Part shown: positions 27,547-37,544 of the stretch, piece by piece
How positions within the stretch are numbered: the first letter of the stretch is position 1
Layout of the letters: every line of letters begins with the position of its first letter
Origin: Lachnospiraceae bacterium
GTDB taxonomy: Bacteria > Bacillota > Clostridia > Lachnospirales > Lachnospiraceae
Direction: 5' to 3'
NCBI GenBank assembly: GCA_028724245.1
Contig: JAQYDI010000182.1
Span: forward strand, 1 to 64,000
DNA length: 64,000 nt
Notes under the pieces: model-generated
The model's input: the letters and a program-made list of their open reading frames with translations, nothing else
What the model was told of the DNA's origin: nothing
Databases searched by the model: none
Translations under genes and position numbers: made by a program

Positions 27547-28089
27547 CTACCAGCTTCCGTTTTCCATAATGTTTTTTGAGATGCGGGACAGAATATCGAT
27601 GGATTGTTCGGTATTTACCCGCATCTTCTGCATATCCAGAAATGCGTAGAAACCGCCCTGAATGATAAAGGTCAGCTGCGCGTTTTTCTCCAGATCTTCT
27701 TTATATTCGGGATATTCCCGGAATATCATTTCCTTGATCTGCACATCCAGCTGCTGGATCAGGTAGCTTCGCCGGGAACCGGAAAAAAGGGTTGCAAGAA
27801 CCTGAGACTGGGATGTGAGCGCATGGAAAATGTCCATGGTCAGCTCGTAGGGATCAGACAGAATCTTGCCCGGCTCCCGGATGGAGCGCAGAATAGAGGC
27901 GATCATTTCATTTTCCAGACTCTCCGACAGATCATAGATATCCTTATAATGTTTGTAAAATGTAGCTTTATTGATCATCGCCAGTTCAGCCAGCTCGGTG
28001 ACGGTGATTTTCTCTATGGGCTTTCTGGAGCGCAGTTCCAGAAAGGCGTTGACAATGCTTTTTCGTGTTTTTTGAATCCTCAGATCCAT
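27547..28089 (-). CDS. TetR/AcrR family transcriptional regulator
   Basis: 'KTRKSIVNAFLELRSRKPIEKITVTELAELAMINKATFYKHYKDIYDL'. Confidence 0.92.
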   Translation of the reverse strand: MDLRIQKTRKSIVNAFLELRSRKPIEKITVTELAELAMINKATFYKHYKDIYDLSESLENEMIASILRSIREPGKILSDPYELTMDIFHALTSQSQVLATLFSGSRRSYLIQQLDVQIKEMIFREYPEYKEDLEKNAQLTFIIQGGFYAFLDMQKMRVNTEQSIDILSRISKNIMENGSW

Positions 28090-28218
28090 AAAATAATCCC
28101 CTTTCCGGCGGAATCTGTATATTTTGCAACAGTTTGATGCAACAGTTGTTTAAGTAACGTTCTCCGCACATTGCTGATTGTTTCTTGAAAGAAAATTGTT
28201 ATACTGATGATAACAAAT

Positions 28219-28257
28219 TAAACGACGGCCGTCAATTAAATATATAAATGTCGTTTA
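28219..28257. promoter_or_regulatory. 8-bp inverted repeat TAAACGAC...GTCGTTTA, candidate operator between tetR-like gene and glgB
   Basis: Arms at 28219-28226 and 28250-28257 in the divergent intergenic region. Confidence 0.35.
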
Positions 28258-28299
28258 TACTGAATGAATAAATCAGTATAGCCAATGAGGTAATACACT

Positions 28300-30099
28300 A
28301 TGGATATGTATGGATTTTATACAGGCAAAATATTTGATGCCCATGAATATCTGGGATGCCATCTGGAAAATAATGGTGCGGTTTTCCGCGTTTTTGCGCC
28401 TGCGGCCGTGAAGATTTCCCTGATCGGGGAGTTCAATTCCTGGCAGGAAATGCCCATGGAAAGAATTTATGATAAAAATTTCTGGGAATGCCGTGTGGAC
28501 GGTGTGTGGGAAGGCATGATGTACAAGTACCGGGTCTATACGCAGAGCGGCCGTGTGGTGGATCATTGTGATCCTTACGGATACGGGATGGAACTGCGCC
28601 CCCGGAACGCTTCCATTGTAAGGGATATGAAACGGTATCGGTTTCAGGATATGGAGTGGATGTACAAACGCTCCGACTGTAAAAACAAACCGTTGAATAT
28701 TTACGAGGTACACGCCGGGTCATGGAGGATGCCGGAAGGCGGGGGCTGGCTCAATTACCGGCAGCTGGCCGGGGAGCTGATTCCGTATCTGAAGGAATAT
28801 GGATATAATTATGTAGAATTTCTGCCGTTAAATGAGCATCCCTGCGATGAGTCATGGGGGTATCAGTGTACGGGATTTTTCAGCCCCACCTCCCGATACG
28901 GCACTGCAGATGATCTGAAAGCCATGGTGGATCTGTTTCACCAAAACCGGATCGGTGTGCTCCTTGATTTCGTGCCGGTGCATTTTGCGGTGGATGATTA
29001 TGCGCTGGCGGAATTTGACGGGACACCCCTGTATGAGTATCCGCATAACGATATGAGCTACAATGAGTGGGGAAGCCGGAATTTCATGCACTCCCGCGGG
29101 GAAGTCTGCAGCTTTCTCCAGTCCAGCGCCAATTACTGGCTGAACGAATACCATATCGACGGCCTGCGCATGGATGCCATCAGCAATATGATCTACTGGC
29201 AGGGAGATAAGGAACGGGGCGTGAATAAAAATGCCACGGATTTCCTCCGGTACATGAATCGGGGGCTGAAAGGGATGCACAAGGGGATCATTCTGGCCGC
29301 CGAGGATTCCACTTCTTTCCCCGATGTAACAAAACCTGCAGAATCCGGCGGTCTCGGCTTCGATTACAAATGGGATATGGGCTGGATGAATGATACGCTG
29401 GCTTATTTCAGGGAGGATCCCGAACAGAGAAAAAAAGATTATCACAAACTGACTTTTTCCATGATGTATTTCCCTGAGGAAAATTATCTTCTGCCCCTGT
29501 CCCATGATGAGGTGGTTCACGGGAAAGGAACGATTCTCGATAAAATGAACGGTGAATACGAGGATAAATTTGCCCAGGCCAGAGCCATGTATACCTATAT
29601 GTATGCTCATCCCGGCAAAAAACTGAATTTCATGGGCAATGAACTGGGGCATTTCAGGGAATGGAATGAAAAACGGGAACTGGACTGGAATCTGCCTGAT
29701 TATCCCATGCACAGCGGTTTTGCCCGTTTTATGAGAACCTTGAATAATCTGTATCTGCATCATGGCGCACTCTGGAAAAAAGATTATGAAACCGACGGCT
29801 TCTGCTGGGTCAGCTGCCATGAAGAAGACCGGGGCCTCTACAGCTTTCTCCGGACAGACGGCAGAGAATATATCCTGTGCCTGTTCAATTTCTCCGCGCA
29901 GAACCATGACAACTATGAAGTAAACCTGTCCTCCGCCCTGCCCTTTGGCGCCCGCAGCGCCCATCTGCTTATAGACAGCGCCCGCCTCGAATACGGCGGT
30001 TCCTCCGAAACACCCTCCGACTGTACGATCCCCATTCATGAAAACAAAATGAATCTGCCAGCAGAACGGTACAGCGGGAAAATGTATCTGATAAAGTAG
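28300..30099 (+). CDS. glgB: 1,4-alpha-glucan branching enzyme
   Basis: GH13 motifs 'YGYNYVEFLPLNEHPCDESWGYQCTGFFSPTSRYG', 'DGLRMDAISNMIYW', 'LAAEDSTSFP', 'LPLSHDEVVHGKGT'. Confidence 0.95.
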   Translation: MDMYGFYTGKIFDAHEYLGCHLENNGAVFRVFAPAAVKISLIGEFNSWQEMPMERIYDKNFWECRVDGVWEGMMYKYRVYTQSGRVVDHCDPYGYGMELRPRNASIVRDMKRYRFQDMEWMYKRSDCKNKPLNIYEVHAGSWRMPEGGGWLNYRQLAGELIPYLKEYGYNYVEFLPLNEHPCDESWGYQCTGFFSPTSRYGTADDLKAMVDLFHQNRIGVLLDFVPVHFAVDDYALAEFDGTPLYEYPHNDMSYNEWGSRNFMHSRGEVCSFLQSSANYWLNEYHIDGLRMDAISNMIYWQGDKERGVNKNATDFLRYMNRGLKGMHKGIILAAEDSTSFPDVTKPAESGGLGFDYKWDMGWMNDTLAYFREDPEQRKKDYHKLTFSMMYFPEENYLLPLSHDEVVHGKGTILDKMNGEYEDKFAQARAMYTYMYAHPGKKLNFMGNELGHFREWNEKRELDWNLPDYPMHSGFARFMRTLNNLYLHHGALWKKDYETDGFCWVSCHEEDRGLYSFLRTDGREYILCLFNFSAQNHDNYEVNLSSALPFGARSAHLLIDSARLEYGGSSETPSDCTIPIHENKMNLPAERYSGKMYLIK

Positions 30100-30187
30100 G
30101 AAAGAAGAAGGTGCTGTTCATGCTTCCCGCCCCAAAGTCTGAACTGCACAAAATCTTGTGCAGTTTTGATATTTTTACATCTATTGT

Positions 30188-30216
30188 TTGACGTGTTTTA
30201 TGAAATATGGTACAAT
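30188..30216 (+). promoter_or_regulatory. Promoter TTGACG-N17-TACAAT upstream of the nif-like/hyp operon
   Basis: -35 30188-30193, -10 30211-30216, exact 17-nt spacer. Confidence 0.65.
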
Positions 30217-30222
30217 AAAGTC

Positions 30223-30469
30223 AACATGATTGATACGACCTGATGGGTAAGTTCGATGCGTACCGGTTTTGTATATTCCGCGTGTTCTTCTGACCGGAAG
30301 CGAGTGTCAATGGATCAACGATATATGATACATCGGCTCTGACAGTAAGGTATTTTCCGAGCAGGAATAGTCGCGGTGCACAGAATCAGGACAGGACGTT
30401 TCATGATGGGACTCTTTTATTGTGTATCTGCCTTTGCGGGGCCGGCATACAGTAAAGGAGTTCTTTTTT
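30223..30469 (+). ncRNA. ~247-nt 5' leader, possible regulatory RNA of unknown class
   Basis: No convincing ORF between the promoter and the nifH-like ATG at 30470; several locally complementary segments. Not matched to a riboswitch class. Confidence 0.3.
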
Positions 30470-31225
30470 ATGTTAAAAATAGCGGTTTACGGTAAGGGCG
30501 GCATCGGAAAGTCAACGATTACCAGCAATCTGGCGGCGGCATTTGCCGTGCTGGGGAAAAAGGTGATTCAGATCGGCTGCGATCCCAAGGCGGATTCCAC
30601 CATCAATCTGCTGGGCGGGGTGCCTCTGAAGCCGGTTATGAATTATATGAGGGAAGTGGATGAGGAACCGGAGAAGATCGAGGATATTGCAAAGCGCGGT
30701 TTCGGCGATGTTCTGTGCATTGAGACAGGCGGTCCCACACCGGGGCTGGGCTGTGCGGGCCGGGGTATTATTGCCACCTTCAATCTGCTGGAGGATCTGG
30801 AGCTGTTTGAAACCTGCAAACCGGATGTGGTTCTGTATGATGTGCTGGGCGACGTGGTCTGCGGCGGTTTTGCAGCTCCCATCCGGGAAGGATATGCGGA
30901 AAAGGTGCTGATCGTGACTTCCGGTGAGAAGATGGCGCTTTACGCAGCCAACAATATCAACAGTGCTGTAAAGAATTTTGAGGACCGCAGCTATGCGAAG
31001 GTATTCGGAATCGTTATGAACCGGAGAAATGTGGAAAATGAAGAGGAAAAGGTCCGTGCATTTGCCGATTCGGTGGGACTTCCCATTGTGGGCGATATTC
31101 CGAGAGATCATGATATCAACCGGTTTGAGGATATGGGGAAGACGGTCATCGAAGGCAACCCGGACCTGCCCATCAGTCAGAGATTTTTTGATCTGGCCAG
31201 GATGCTGCTGGATTCGGAAGCGTAA
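30470..31225 (+). CDS. NifH-like (nitrogenase iron protein superfamily) ATPase 1
   Basis: '[10 protein letters not shown]', 'GCDPKADST', Fe-S Cys motifs '[13 protein letters not shown]' and '[11 protein letters not shown]'. ORF track start 30422; ATG 30470 aligns with the NifH N-terminus. Confidence 0.95.
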   Translation: MLKIAVYGKGGIGKSTITSNLAAAFAVLGKKVIQIGCDPKADSTINLLGGVPLKPVMNYMREVDEEPEKIEDIAKRGFGDVLCIETGGPTPGLGCAGRGIIATFNLLEDLELFETCKPDVVLYDVLGDVVCGGFAAPIREGYAEKVLIVTSGEKMALYAANNINSAVKNFEDRSYAKVFGIVMNRRNVENEEEKVRAFADSVGLPIVGDIPRDHDINRFEDMGKTVIEGNPDLPISQRFFDLARMLLDSEA

Positions 31226-31258
31226 TGGCCGGGCGAAAAGGCAATGGAGGATTACTGA

Positions 31259-32632
31259 ATGTGTAATATAGATAAAAAACCTGACATGAACGGAACGTGC
31301 AGTATGGATGGAAAAACTGATAAAGACAGAAAACCTTACTGGATTTCGGCAGAAGATCTGGCAAACCGGGGGAAGGATCAGATCCCGCCGGAGCTGATCA
31401 GCAATACCCATCTGATCTACAGCTCCCCGGCAACGCTGGCGTTCAACTCGCCGGGCGCACAGGGATTCGGGGTTAAGAGAGCGGGGCTGGCGATTCCCGG
31501 TTCTGTTATGCTGCTGGTGGCTCCCGGCTGCTGCGGCCGGAACACAACGCTTCTGGCTGAGATGCCGGAGTATCACAATCGCTTTTTCTATCTGATGATG
31601 GATGAGACGGATATTGTAACGGGACGTCATCTGAAAAATATCCCCCAGGCGGTGGAGGAGATCTGTCAGTCTCTGCCCCAGATGCCTTCGGTGGTGATGA
31701 TCTGTCTGACCTGTGCCGATGCGCTGCTGGGAACCGATATGGAGCGTGTTTGCCGGAAAGCAATGAAAAAGGTGGATATCCCGGTGCTTCCCTGTTATAT
31801 GTATGCGCTGACAAGGGAGGGGCGCAAGCCGCCCATGGTGCATGTGCGCCAGTCCATTTATTCTCTGCTGGAGCCCATGGAAAAACGGCCCAATGCGGTA
31901 AATCTTCTAGGTTATTTTGCACATCTGATCGATGACTGCGAGATTTACGACCTGCTGCATCAGATGGGTATCAGGAAGACAAGGGAAATCTCCCGGTGCA
32001 GGGATTATGCAGAGTATAAACAGATGGCGGAAGCCAATTTCAATCTGGTGCTGAATCCCGAGGCACGGTTTGCGGCACAGGATATGCAGAAACGGCTGAA
32101 TATTCCCTCTGTAGAGCTGACCCGGCTGTATCAGCTGGATAAGATTCAGAATCAGTATCATATTTTTGCATCGGCTCTGGGTACGACCATCGAGGATCAG
32201 AAGTATTATGATGCGGCGAAAGAGGCCATTGATGTGTTTGGCAGGGCGTATCCGGGCACGGTATTTTCCGTGGGAGAGGGATGCAATGCGGATCCCTTTG
32301 AGCTGTCGCTGGCATTCCTGCGGTACGGTTTCCGGGTAAATGAAATTTTCGGAACCCCTACGGCGGATAATTTCGTATATATTAAGAAGATTGCGGCACT
32401 GAGTCCTGAGACGAAGATCTATTCCAATCTGGAGCCTACCATGCTTTATTATGACATCAGTGAAGGAGAGGCGGACGTGACCATCGGACGGGATGCGGCT
32501 TATTATCATCCCGGCTGCCCCAATGTGGAGTGGAGCGAGGATGTGCAGCCTTTCGGCTATGCCGGCGTGAAACTTCTGTTTGAGCAGCTGCTTGCGGCTT
32601 TACAGGGTGCGGGAAAGGAGAGTGCGGTATGA
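31259..32632 (+). CDS. NifD-like nitrogenase component 1-type subunit, set 1
   Basis: 'VAPGCCGRNT', 'MICLTCADALLGTD', C-terminal 'PFGYAGVKLLFEQLL'; sits between nifH-like and nifK-like genes. Confidence 0.85.
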   Translation: MCNIDKKPDMNGTCSMDGKTDKDRKPYWISAEDLANRGKDQIPPELISNTHLIYSSPATLAFNSPGAQGFGVKRAGLAIPGSVMLLVAPGCCGRNTTLLAEMPEYHNRFFYLMMDETDIVTGRHLKNIPQAVEEICQSLPQMPSVVMICLTCADALLGTDMERVCRKAMKKVDIPVLPCYMYALTREGRKPPMVHVRQSIYSLLEPMEKRPNAVNLLGYFAHLIDDCEIYDLLHQMGIRKTREISRCRDYAEYKQMAEANFNLVLNPEARFAAQDMQKRLNIPSVELTRLYQLDKIQNQYHIFASALGTTIEDQKYYDAAKEAIDVFGRAYPGTVFSVGEGCNADPFELSLAFLRYGFRVNEIFGTPTADNFVYIKKIAALSPETKIYSNLEPTMLYYDISEGEADVTIGRDAAYYHPGCPNVEWSEDVQPFGYAGVKLLFEQLLAALQGAGKESAV

Positions 32633-33684
32633 AAGGATTGAGAAAATATCTGGCACCGTTTGCTCCCGATCAGTCGGGTGCTTCCGCGGTTTTAAGCGAT
32701 ATGGGCGGAATCATCGTGATCTGTGATGCGGGCGGCTGCGCCGGCAATATCTGTGGATTTGACGAGCCCAGATGGTTTATGAAGAAAAGCGCCATTTTCA
32801 GCGCAGGACTGCGCGATATGGATGCCATATTGGGGCGGGATGACCGTCTGGTGGAAAAGCTGGCCCTTGCGGCAGGTAAAATTGACGCAGAGTTTGCGGC
32901 GATCATCGGGACGCCGGTGCCTGCGGTTATCGGGACTGATTATCAGGCGCTGAAGCGGATGGCGCAGAAAAAAATCGATCTTCCCATTATGACGGTGGAC
33001 ACTGATGGCATGGAGCTTTATGACGCAGGGGAAGAGAAAACATGGCTGGAACTGTTTCGGACATTTGCCGGGGAAAAGCTGCCTGTGGTGAAAAACAGGG
33101 TGGGGATCATCGGTGCAACGCCTCTGGAGATCCACAGCATGAATGCGCCGGCTGAGATGGAAGAGACCCTGAAAGAACAGGGAGTTGAGGAGGTTTTCTG
33201 TTACGGCATGGGCGCAGGCATTAAACAGGTTCGGGAGGCCTCGTCCGTGGAGAAGAATCTGGTGATCGCCCCCGCCGGACTTAAAGCAGCGCGTCTGCTG
33301 GAAGAAAAGTTCGGCACGCCTTATGAGGTCTGTTATCCGGGTGCAGGAAAGATCCTCCGGGATAAACTTGCCAGACAGGGATTTTCCATGGATGATCTGA
33401 CCGGGAAAAAGATTCTCATCATGCACCAGCAGGTGCTGGCCAATGAGATCAGAAAAGAAATCGGGGACAGAGCGGTATGTACGGCAGCGACCTGGTTTAT
33501 GCTGAAAAAGGAACTGAAATCGGAGGGGGATATTCATCTGACGGAGGAAGACCAGTTCACCGAGCTGATCAGCCGGGAACAGTACGATGTGATCATCGGT
33601 GATGAGATCCTGAAGAATGCGGTGCCCGGTTTTGAGGGAATTTATCTGAAACTGCCCCATTTTGCAGTATCAGGAAAGCTGTAA
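32629..33684 (+). CDS. NifK-like nitrogenase component 1-type subunit, set 1
   Basis: 'ICDAGGCAGNICGFDEPRW', 'IFSAGLRDMDAILGRDDRLV'; 4-nt overlap with upstream gene; paralogous to 40663-41799. Confidence 0.82.
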   Translation: MKGLRKYLAPFAPDQSGASAVLSDMGGIIVICDAGGCAGNICGFDEPRWFMKKSAIFSAGLRDMDAILGRDDRLVEKLALAAGKIDAEFAAIIGTPVPAVIGTDYQALKRMAQKKIDLPIMTVDTDGMELYDAGEEKTWLELFRTFAGEKLPVVKNRVGIIGATPLEIHSMNAPAEMEETLKEQGVEEVFCYGMGAGIKQVREASSVEKNLVIAPAGLKAARLLEEKFGTPYEVCYPGAGKILRDKLARQGFSMDDLTGKKILIMHQQVLANEIRKEIGDRAVCTAATWFMLKKELKSEGDIHLTEEDQFTELISREQYDVIIGDEILKNAVPGFEGIYLKLPHFAVSGKL

Positions 33685-33727
33685 ACGGCAGAACGGTTTA
33701 TCATAGAGATTTTCAGGAAAGGTATGG

Positions 33728-36187
33728 ATGCTTATGGAAGAGAAAAAGGTACTGGCCAGAGTATACGGGATCGTTCAGGGCGTGGGGTTTCGTCCGACGG
33801 TGAGCCGTCATGCCGACCGCTGCCATGTGAGGGGAAGCGTCTGCAACAAGGGGCCTTATGTGGAGATTAAGGCTCAGGGAACCGAAGAGGAGGTCAATGC
33901 CTTTCTTCATGAGGTGGAATTCAATCCGCCTGAGCGTTCCTCTATTTTGAAAATGGATGTGCATTCTCTGAATGATGAGGAGGATTTTGACAGCTTTGAG
34001 ATTATTGAAAGTGAAAAGATAAAGGGTGATATTTTTGTATCACCGGATATTGCCACCTGTCCCAAATGCAAAAAGGAACTGTTTGATAAAAATGACCGCA
34101 GATATCTGCATCCTTTTATCAATTGTACCTGCTGCGGACCAAGACTGACCATTCTGGATTCCATGCCCTATGACCGGGTCAGAACCAGTATGGGGGAGTT
34201 TCCCATGTGCCCGCAGTGCGAGTATGAATATACCCATGCCGAGACAAGGCGCTACGATGCACAGCCGGTCTGCTGCAACGACTGCGGCCCGGAGGTGTAC
34301 CTGCTTTCCGGTAAAGGGCAGGAACGGGAGCCGGTGCCGGCCATGGCAAAACGGGCGGCTGCGGAGTCTTTTTCCGGACAGAAGCTTTCCGGCCCGGTTC
34401 CGGAGCATGCGGTTCGGGGCAGGGAGGCGATCACCCGTACCCGGCAGGTGATTAAGGACGGCGGAATTGCAGCCATCAAGGGTATCGGCGGTTTCCATCT
34501 CTGCTGTGACGCGACCAACCAGCAGGCGGTGGAGCGGCTGCGGCGGCTGAAAACGAGGCCCGCCAAGCCATTTGCCGTCATGATGCGGGATATGGATGCG
34601 GTCAGGCGGGAATGCGAGGTAAAGGAAGAACAGCTGGAGGTACTGGATGGCCATCAGAAGCCCATTATCCTGCTGAAACGGAAAGGGCAGGGAACGATCT
34701 GTCAGGCTGTGGCACCGGACAATCCCAAAATCGGCGTGATGCTTCCCTATGCACCGGTCCAGATGCTGATTTTTACATACGATGACGGTCTGGAAATGCC
34801 GGATTGTCTGGTGATGACCAGCGGCAACGTTTCCGGCGCTCCCATCTGCCGTGATGATACGGATGCGCTGACCGAGCTTTCAGGTATGTGTGATGTGATC
34901 CTGTCCCACAACCGGCTGATCCGTCTGCGGGCGGATGATTCGGTCATGGACTTTTTTGAGGGAAAACCTTATATGATCCGCCGCTCCCGCGGGTATGCAC
35001 CGCTGCCTTTCATGACCTCCAATGCATTTCAGGGAGAGGTTCTGGCGGTGGGTGGAGAACTGAAAAATACCTTCTGCATCGGGAAAAATGATCTGTTTTA
35101 CCAGTCACCCTATATCGGCGACATGGGAGATCTGCGGACCGTGCGGGCGTTAAAGGAATCCATCACCCGGATGGAGGGACTTCTGGAGGCATCGCCCACG
35201 GTGGTTGCCTGCGATATGCATCCCCGCTACAATACCACCTTTGCGGCACAGGAGCTGGGGCTTCCTGTCATACCGGTCCAGCATCATTATGCACATATTG
35301 CAGCCTGCATGGCGGAGAATGACTATTCCGAACCGGTTATCGGCATTTCCTTTGACGGAACCGGATACGGAACCGACGGAACCATCTGGGGAGGAGAAAT
35401 TCTGAAGGCTGATTATGATGGATTTGAACGGCTGGGTCATATCCGCCCCTTCCTGCAGATCGGAGGAGATGCTTCCGCAAAAGAAGGCTGGCGCATCGCC
35501 GTATCCATGCTGTACGGCATTTACAAAGACAGAGAGCGGACCATGGATGTGATCCGGAAACTGGATCTGTGTGACGAAAAAACAGCAAAAGTACAGTTTG
35601 CCATGGCGGACGGTCATCTGAACAGTGTCCTGTCTACCAGTGCGGGACGCCTCTTTGACGCGGTCAGCGCCATTTTACAGGTCAGGAAGGCTTCCACTTT
35701 TGAGGGAGAAGCGTCCACTACGCTGGAATTTGCAGCGGAGGCTTATGAGGATGCCTGTCTCGGTCAGGGAAAGAGGCCGCTTGAGGGTATGCCGGATGGA
35801 TTGACCGTCTGGAACCGGCGTCTGGAGGAACGGCTGCAGCAGAATATGGCGGCGCAGGATATGGTGCTTCCCACGGAACTGCTGGTGGAAGGGCTTACGG
35901 ATGCTTTTCTTTCCGGTGCGGATGCGGGACTTCTGGCCTTCTGGTTCCATGAACGGCTGGCAGAAATGGTCCGTTTCGTATCGCTGCAGGCCAGAGAGCA
36001 GACCGGTCTGCAGGTGACGGCCCTCAGCGGCGGCGTTTACCAGAACCAGCTGCTGGTGCGGCTGAGCTGTGAGAAATTGAGAAAAGAAGGCTTTCAGGTG
36101 CTGACACACAGCCTGCTGCCGCCCAATGACGGCGGGATCGCGCTGGGTCAGGCCGTGGTAGCCATGAGAAAGATCAATAAAAAATAA
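33728..36187 (+). CDS. hypF: Carbamoyltransferase HypF
   Basis: Acylphosphatase N-terminus 'ARVYGIVQGVGFRPTV', Zn fingers 'CPKC...FINCTCCGPRLTI...CPQC...CCNDCGP', YrdC-like and Kae1-like 'VQHHYAHIAACMAEN'. Confidence 0.97.
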   Translation: MLMEEKKVLARVYGIVQGVGFRPTVSRHADRCHVRGSVCNKGPYVEIKAQGTEEEVNAFLHEVEFNPPERSSILKMDVHSLNDEEDFDSFEIIESEKIKGDIFVSPDIATCPKCKKELFDKNDRRYLHPFINCTCCGPRLTILDSMPYDRVRTSMGEFPMCPQCEYEYTHAETRRYDAQPVCCNDCGPEVYLLSGKGQEREPVPAMAKRAAAESFSGQKLSGPVPEHAVRGREAITRTRQVIKDGGIAAIKGIGGFHLCCDATNQQAVERLRRLKTRPAKPFAVMMRDMDAVRRECEVKEEQLEVLDGHQKPIILLKRKGQGTICQAVAPDNPKIGVMLPYAPVQMLIFTYDDGLEMPDCLVMTSGNVSGAPICRDDTDALTELSGMCDVILSHNRLIRLRADDSVMDFFEGKPYMIRRSRGYAPLPFMTSNAFQGEVLAVGGELKNTFCIGKNDLFYQSPYIGDMGDLRTVRALKESITRMEGLLEASPTVVACDMHPRYNTTFAAQELGLPVIPVQHHYAHIAACMAENDYSEPVIGISFDGTGYGTDGTIWGGEILKADYDGFERLGHIRPFLQIGGDASAKEGWRIAVSMLYGIYKDRERTMDVIRKLDLCDEKTAKVQFAMADGHLNSVLSTSAGRLFDAVSAILQVRKASTFEGEASTTLEFAAEAYEDACLGQGKRPLEGMPDGLTVWNRRLEERLQQNMAAQDMVLPTELLVEGLTDAFLSGADAGLLAFWFHERLAEMVRFVSLQAREQTGLQVTALSGGVYQNQLLVRLSCEKLRKEGFQVLTHSLLPPNDGGIALGQAVVAMRKINKK

Positions 36188-36279
36188 CTGCCCCAAGCTG
36201 TGCCGTGACTTTTACTTTTAGTATGGCACTGCACAGCCGGAGGGAAAGAAAGATAGAAAAACAGAAAAGGAGAGTTTGT

Positions 36280-36486
36280 ATGTGTGTAGGTTTACCGGCT
36301 AAAGTTGTTTCATTAAAAAATGGTATGGCAGTTGTGGATGCATCCGGTGCGAAGAGAGAGGTTTCCGCGGAGCTTCTTGACGAACTGGAACCCGGCGATT
36401 ATGTGATGGTTCATGCAGGAATCGCCATTGCAAAGATTACAGAAGAAGATCAGAGTGAAACCGATCGGATCATGGAGGCTTTATAA
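36280..36486 (+). CDS. hypC: Hydrogenase maturation chaperone HypC
   Basis: 'MCVGLPAKVVSL...GDYVMVHAGIAIAKI' with Cys2; ATG at 36280. Confidence 0.93.
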   Translation: MCVGLPAKVVSLKNGMAVVDASGAKREVSAELLDELEPGDYVMVHAGIAIAKITEEDQSETDRIMEAL

Positions 36487-37544
36487 TGGAAGAAACAGGT
36501 AAAAAAACGGCCCGTGAGATTCTGGAAAATTATGACGGCCCGAAGCTGCGGATCATGGAGGTCTGCGGAACCCATACCCACGAAATTTTCCGTCTGGGTA
36601 TCAGAAAAATCCTTTCTGACAAAATTGAACTGATTTCCGGCCCCGGATGCCCCGTCTGCGTGACACCGGTGGGATTTATCGATGAGGCGATCATGCTGGC
36701 TCTGGATTATCACGCAACGGTATGTACCTTTGGCGATCTGATCCGGGTGCCCGGTACGAAGAAAAGTCTGGCAGCAGCCCGCTCCGAGGGGGCAAAAGTA
36801 CAGATTGTTTATTCACCCATTGATGCGGTGGAATATGCAAAAGAACATCCCGATGAGGAAGTGGTATTTCTGGCGGTCGGTTTTGAAACGACCACACCGG
36901 CCAGTTGTCTGGCAGTAAAGAAAGCCATGGAAGCGGGGCTGAAAAATTTTTCTCTGCTGACGGCCAACAAGACCATGCCCAATGCCTATCAGGCACTGAA
37001 GGGCAGCGCCGATGCTTTTCTGTATCCCGGTCATGTAAATGCCATTACCGGAACCAGACTCTGCGAGGAACTGGCAGAACAGGGCATAAGCGGCGTGGTA
37101 ACGGGATTTACGGCAAAGGAGATCATGACGGCGCTGGCAGTTGTGGTTACAAAACTGCAGGAAGGCGGCAATTTCTTTGAAAACTGCTATCCCCGTGTGG
37201 TAACCCGTGACGGCAGCAAAGCGGCACAGAATATGGTGGCACAGTATATGGAAGCCTGTGATTCGGAATGGCGCGGTCTGGGTGTGATTCCCGGATCCGG
37301 CCTGAAACTGAAGGAAGAATACCGGGATTACGACGCCAGAATTCATTTCAGCCTGCCGCCGGTACAGGGAAAAGCCAATCCGGCCTGCCGCTGCGGCGAT
37401 GTGCTGCAGGGCAAATGCAAACCGTCGGACTGCAAAATATTTGGAAAAGGATGTACACCGCTGCACCCGGTAGGAGCCTGCATGGTATCCAGCGAGGGCG
37501 CATGTTCAGCATATTATCAGTATGGAGGAATTGAAAATGAGTAA
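36486..37544 (+). CDS. hypD: Hydrogenase maturation protein HypD
   Basis: 'MEVCGTHTHEIFRLGI', 'GPGCPVCVTP', 'GFETTTP', 'CRCGDVLQGKCKPSDCKIFGKGCTPLHPVGACMVSSEGACSAYYQY'. Confidence 0.97.
   Translation: MEETGKKTAREILENYDGPKLRIMEVCGTHTHEIFRLGIRKILSDKIELISGPGCPVCVTPVGFIDEAIMLALDYHATVCTFGDLIRVPGTKKSLAAARSEGAKVQIVYSPIDAVEYAKEHPDEEVVFLAVGFETTTPASCLAVKKAMEAGLKNFSLLTANKTMPNAYQALKGSADAFLYPGHVNAITGTRLCEELAEQGISGVVTGFTAKEIMTALAVVVTKLQEGGNFFENCYPRVVTRDGSKAAQNMVAQYMEACDSEWRGLGVIPGSGLKLKEEYRDYDARIHFSLPPVQGKANPACRCGDVLQGKCKPSDCKIFGKGCTPLHPVGACMVSSEGACSAYYQYGGIENE

Noticed and set aside
28852-30039. 395-aa minus-strand ORF opposite glgB
   Set aside because: Shadow ORF of a clear GH13 gene.
30223-30469. Assignment of the leader to the Moco, NiCo or another known riboswitch class
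   Set aside because: Short matches (e.g. GGACAGG, GGCTCTG) are not enough; needs an Rfam covariance-model scan.
30512-31843. 443-aa minus-strand ORF overlapping the nifH-like/nifD-like genes
   Set aside because: Antisense shadow of strongly recognisable plus-strand genes; His/Arg/Gln-rich translation with no family resemblance.
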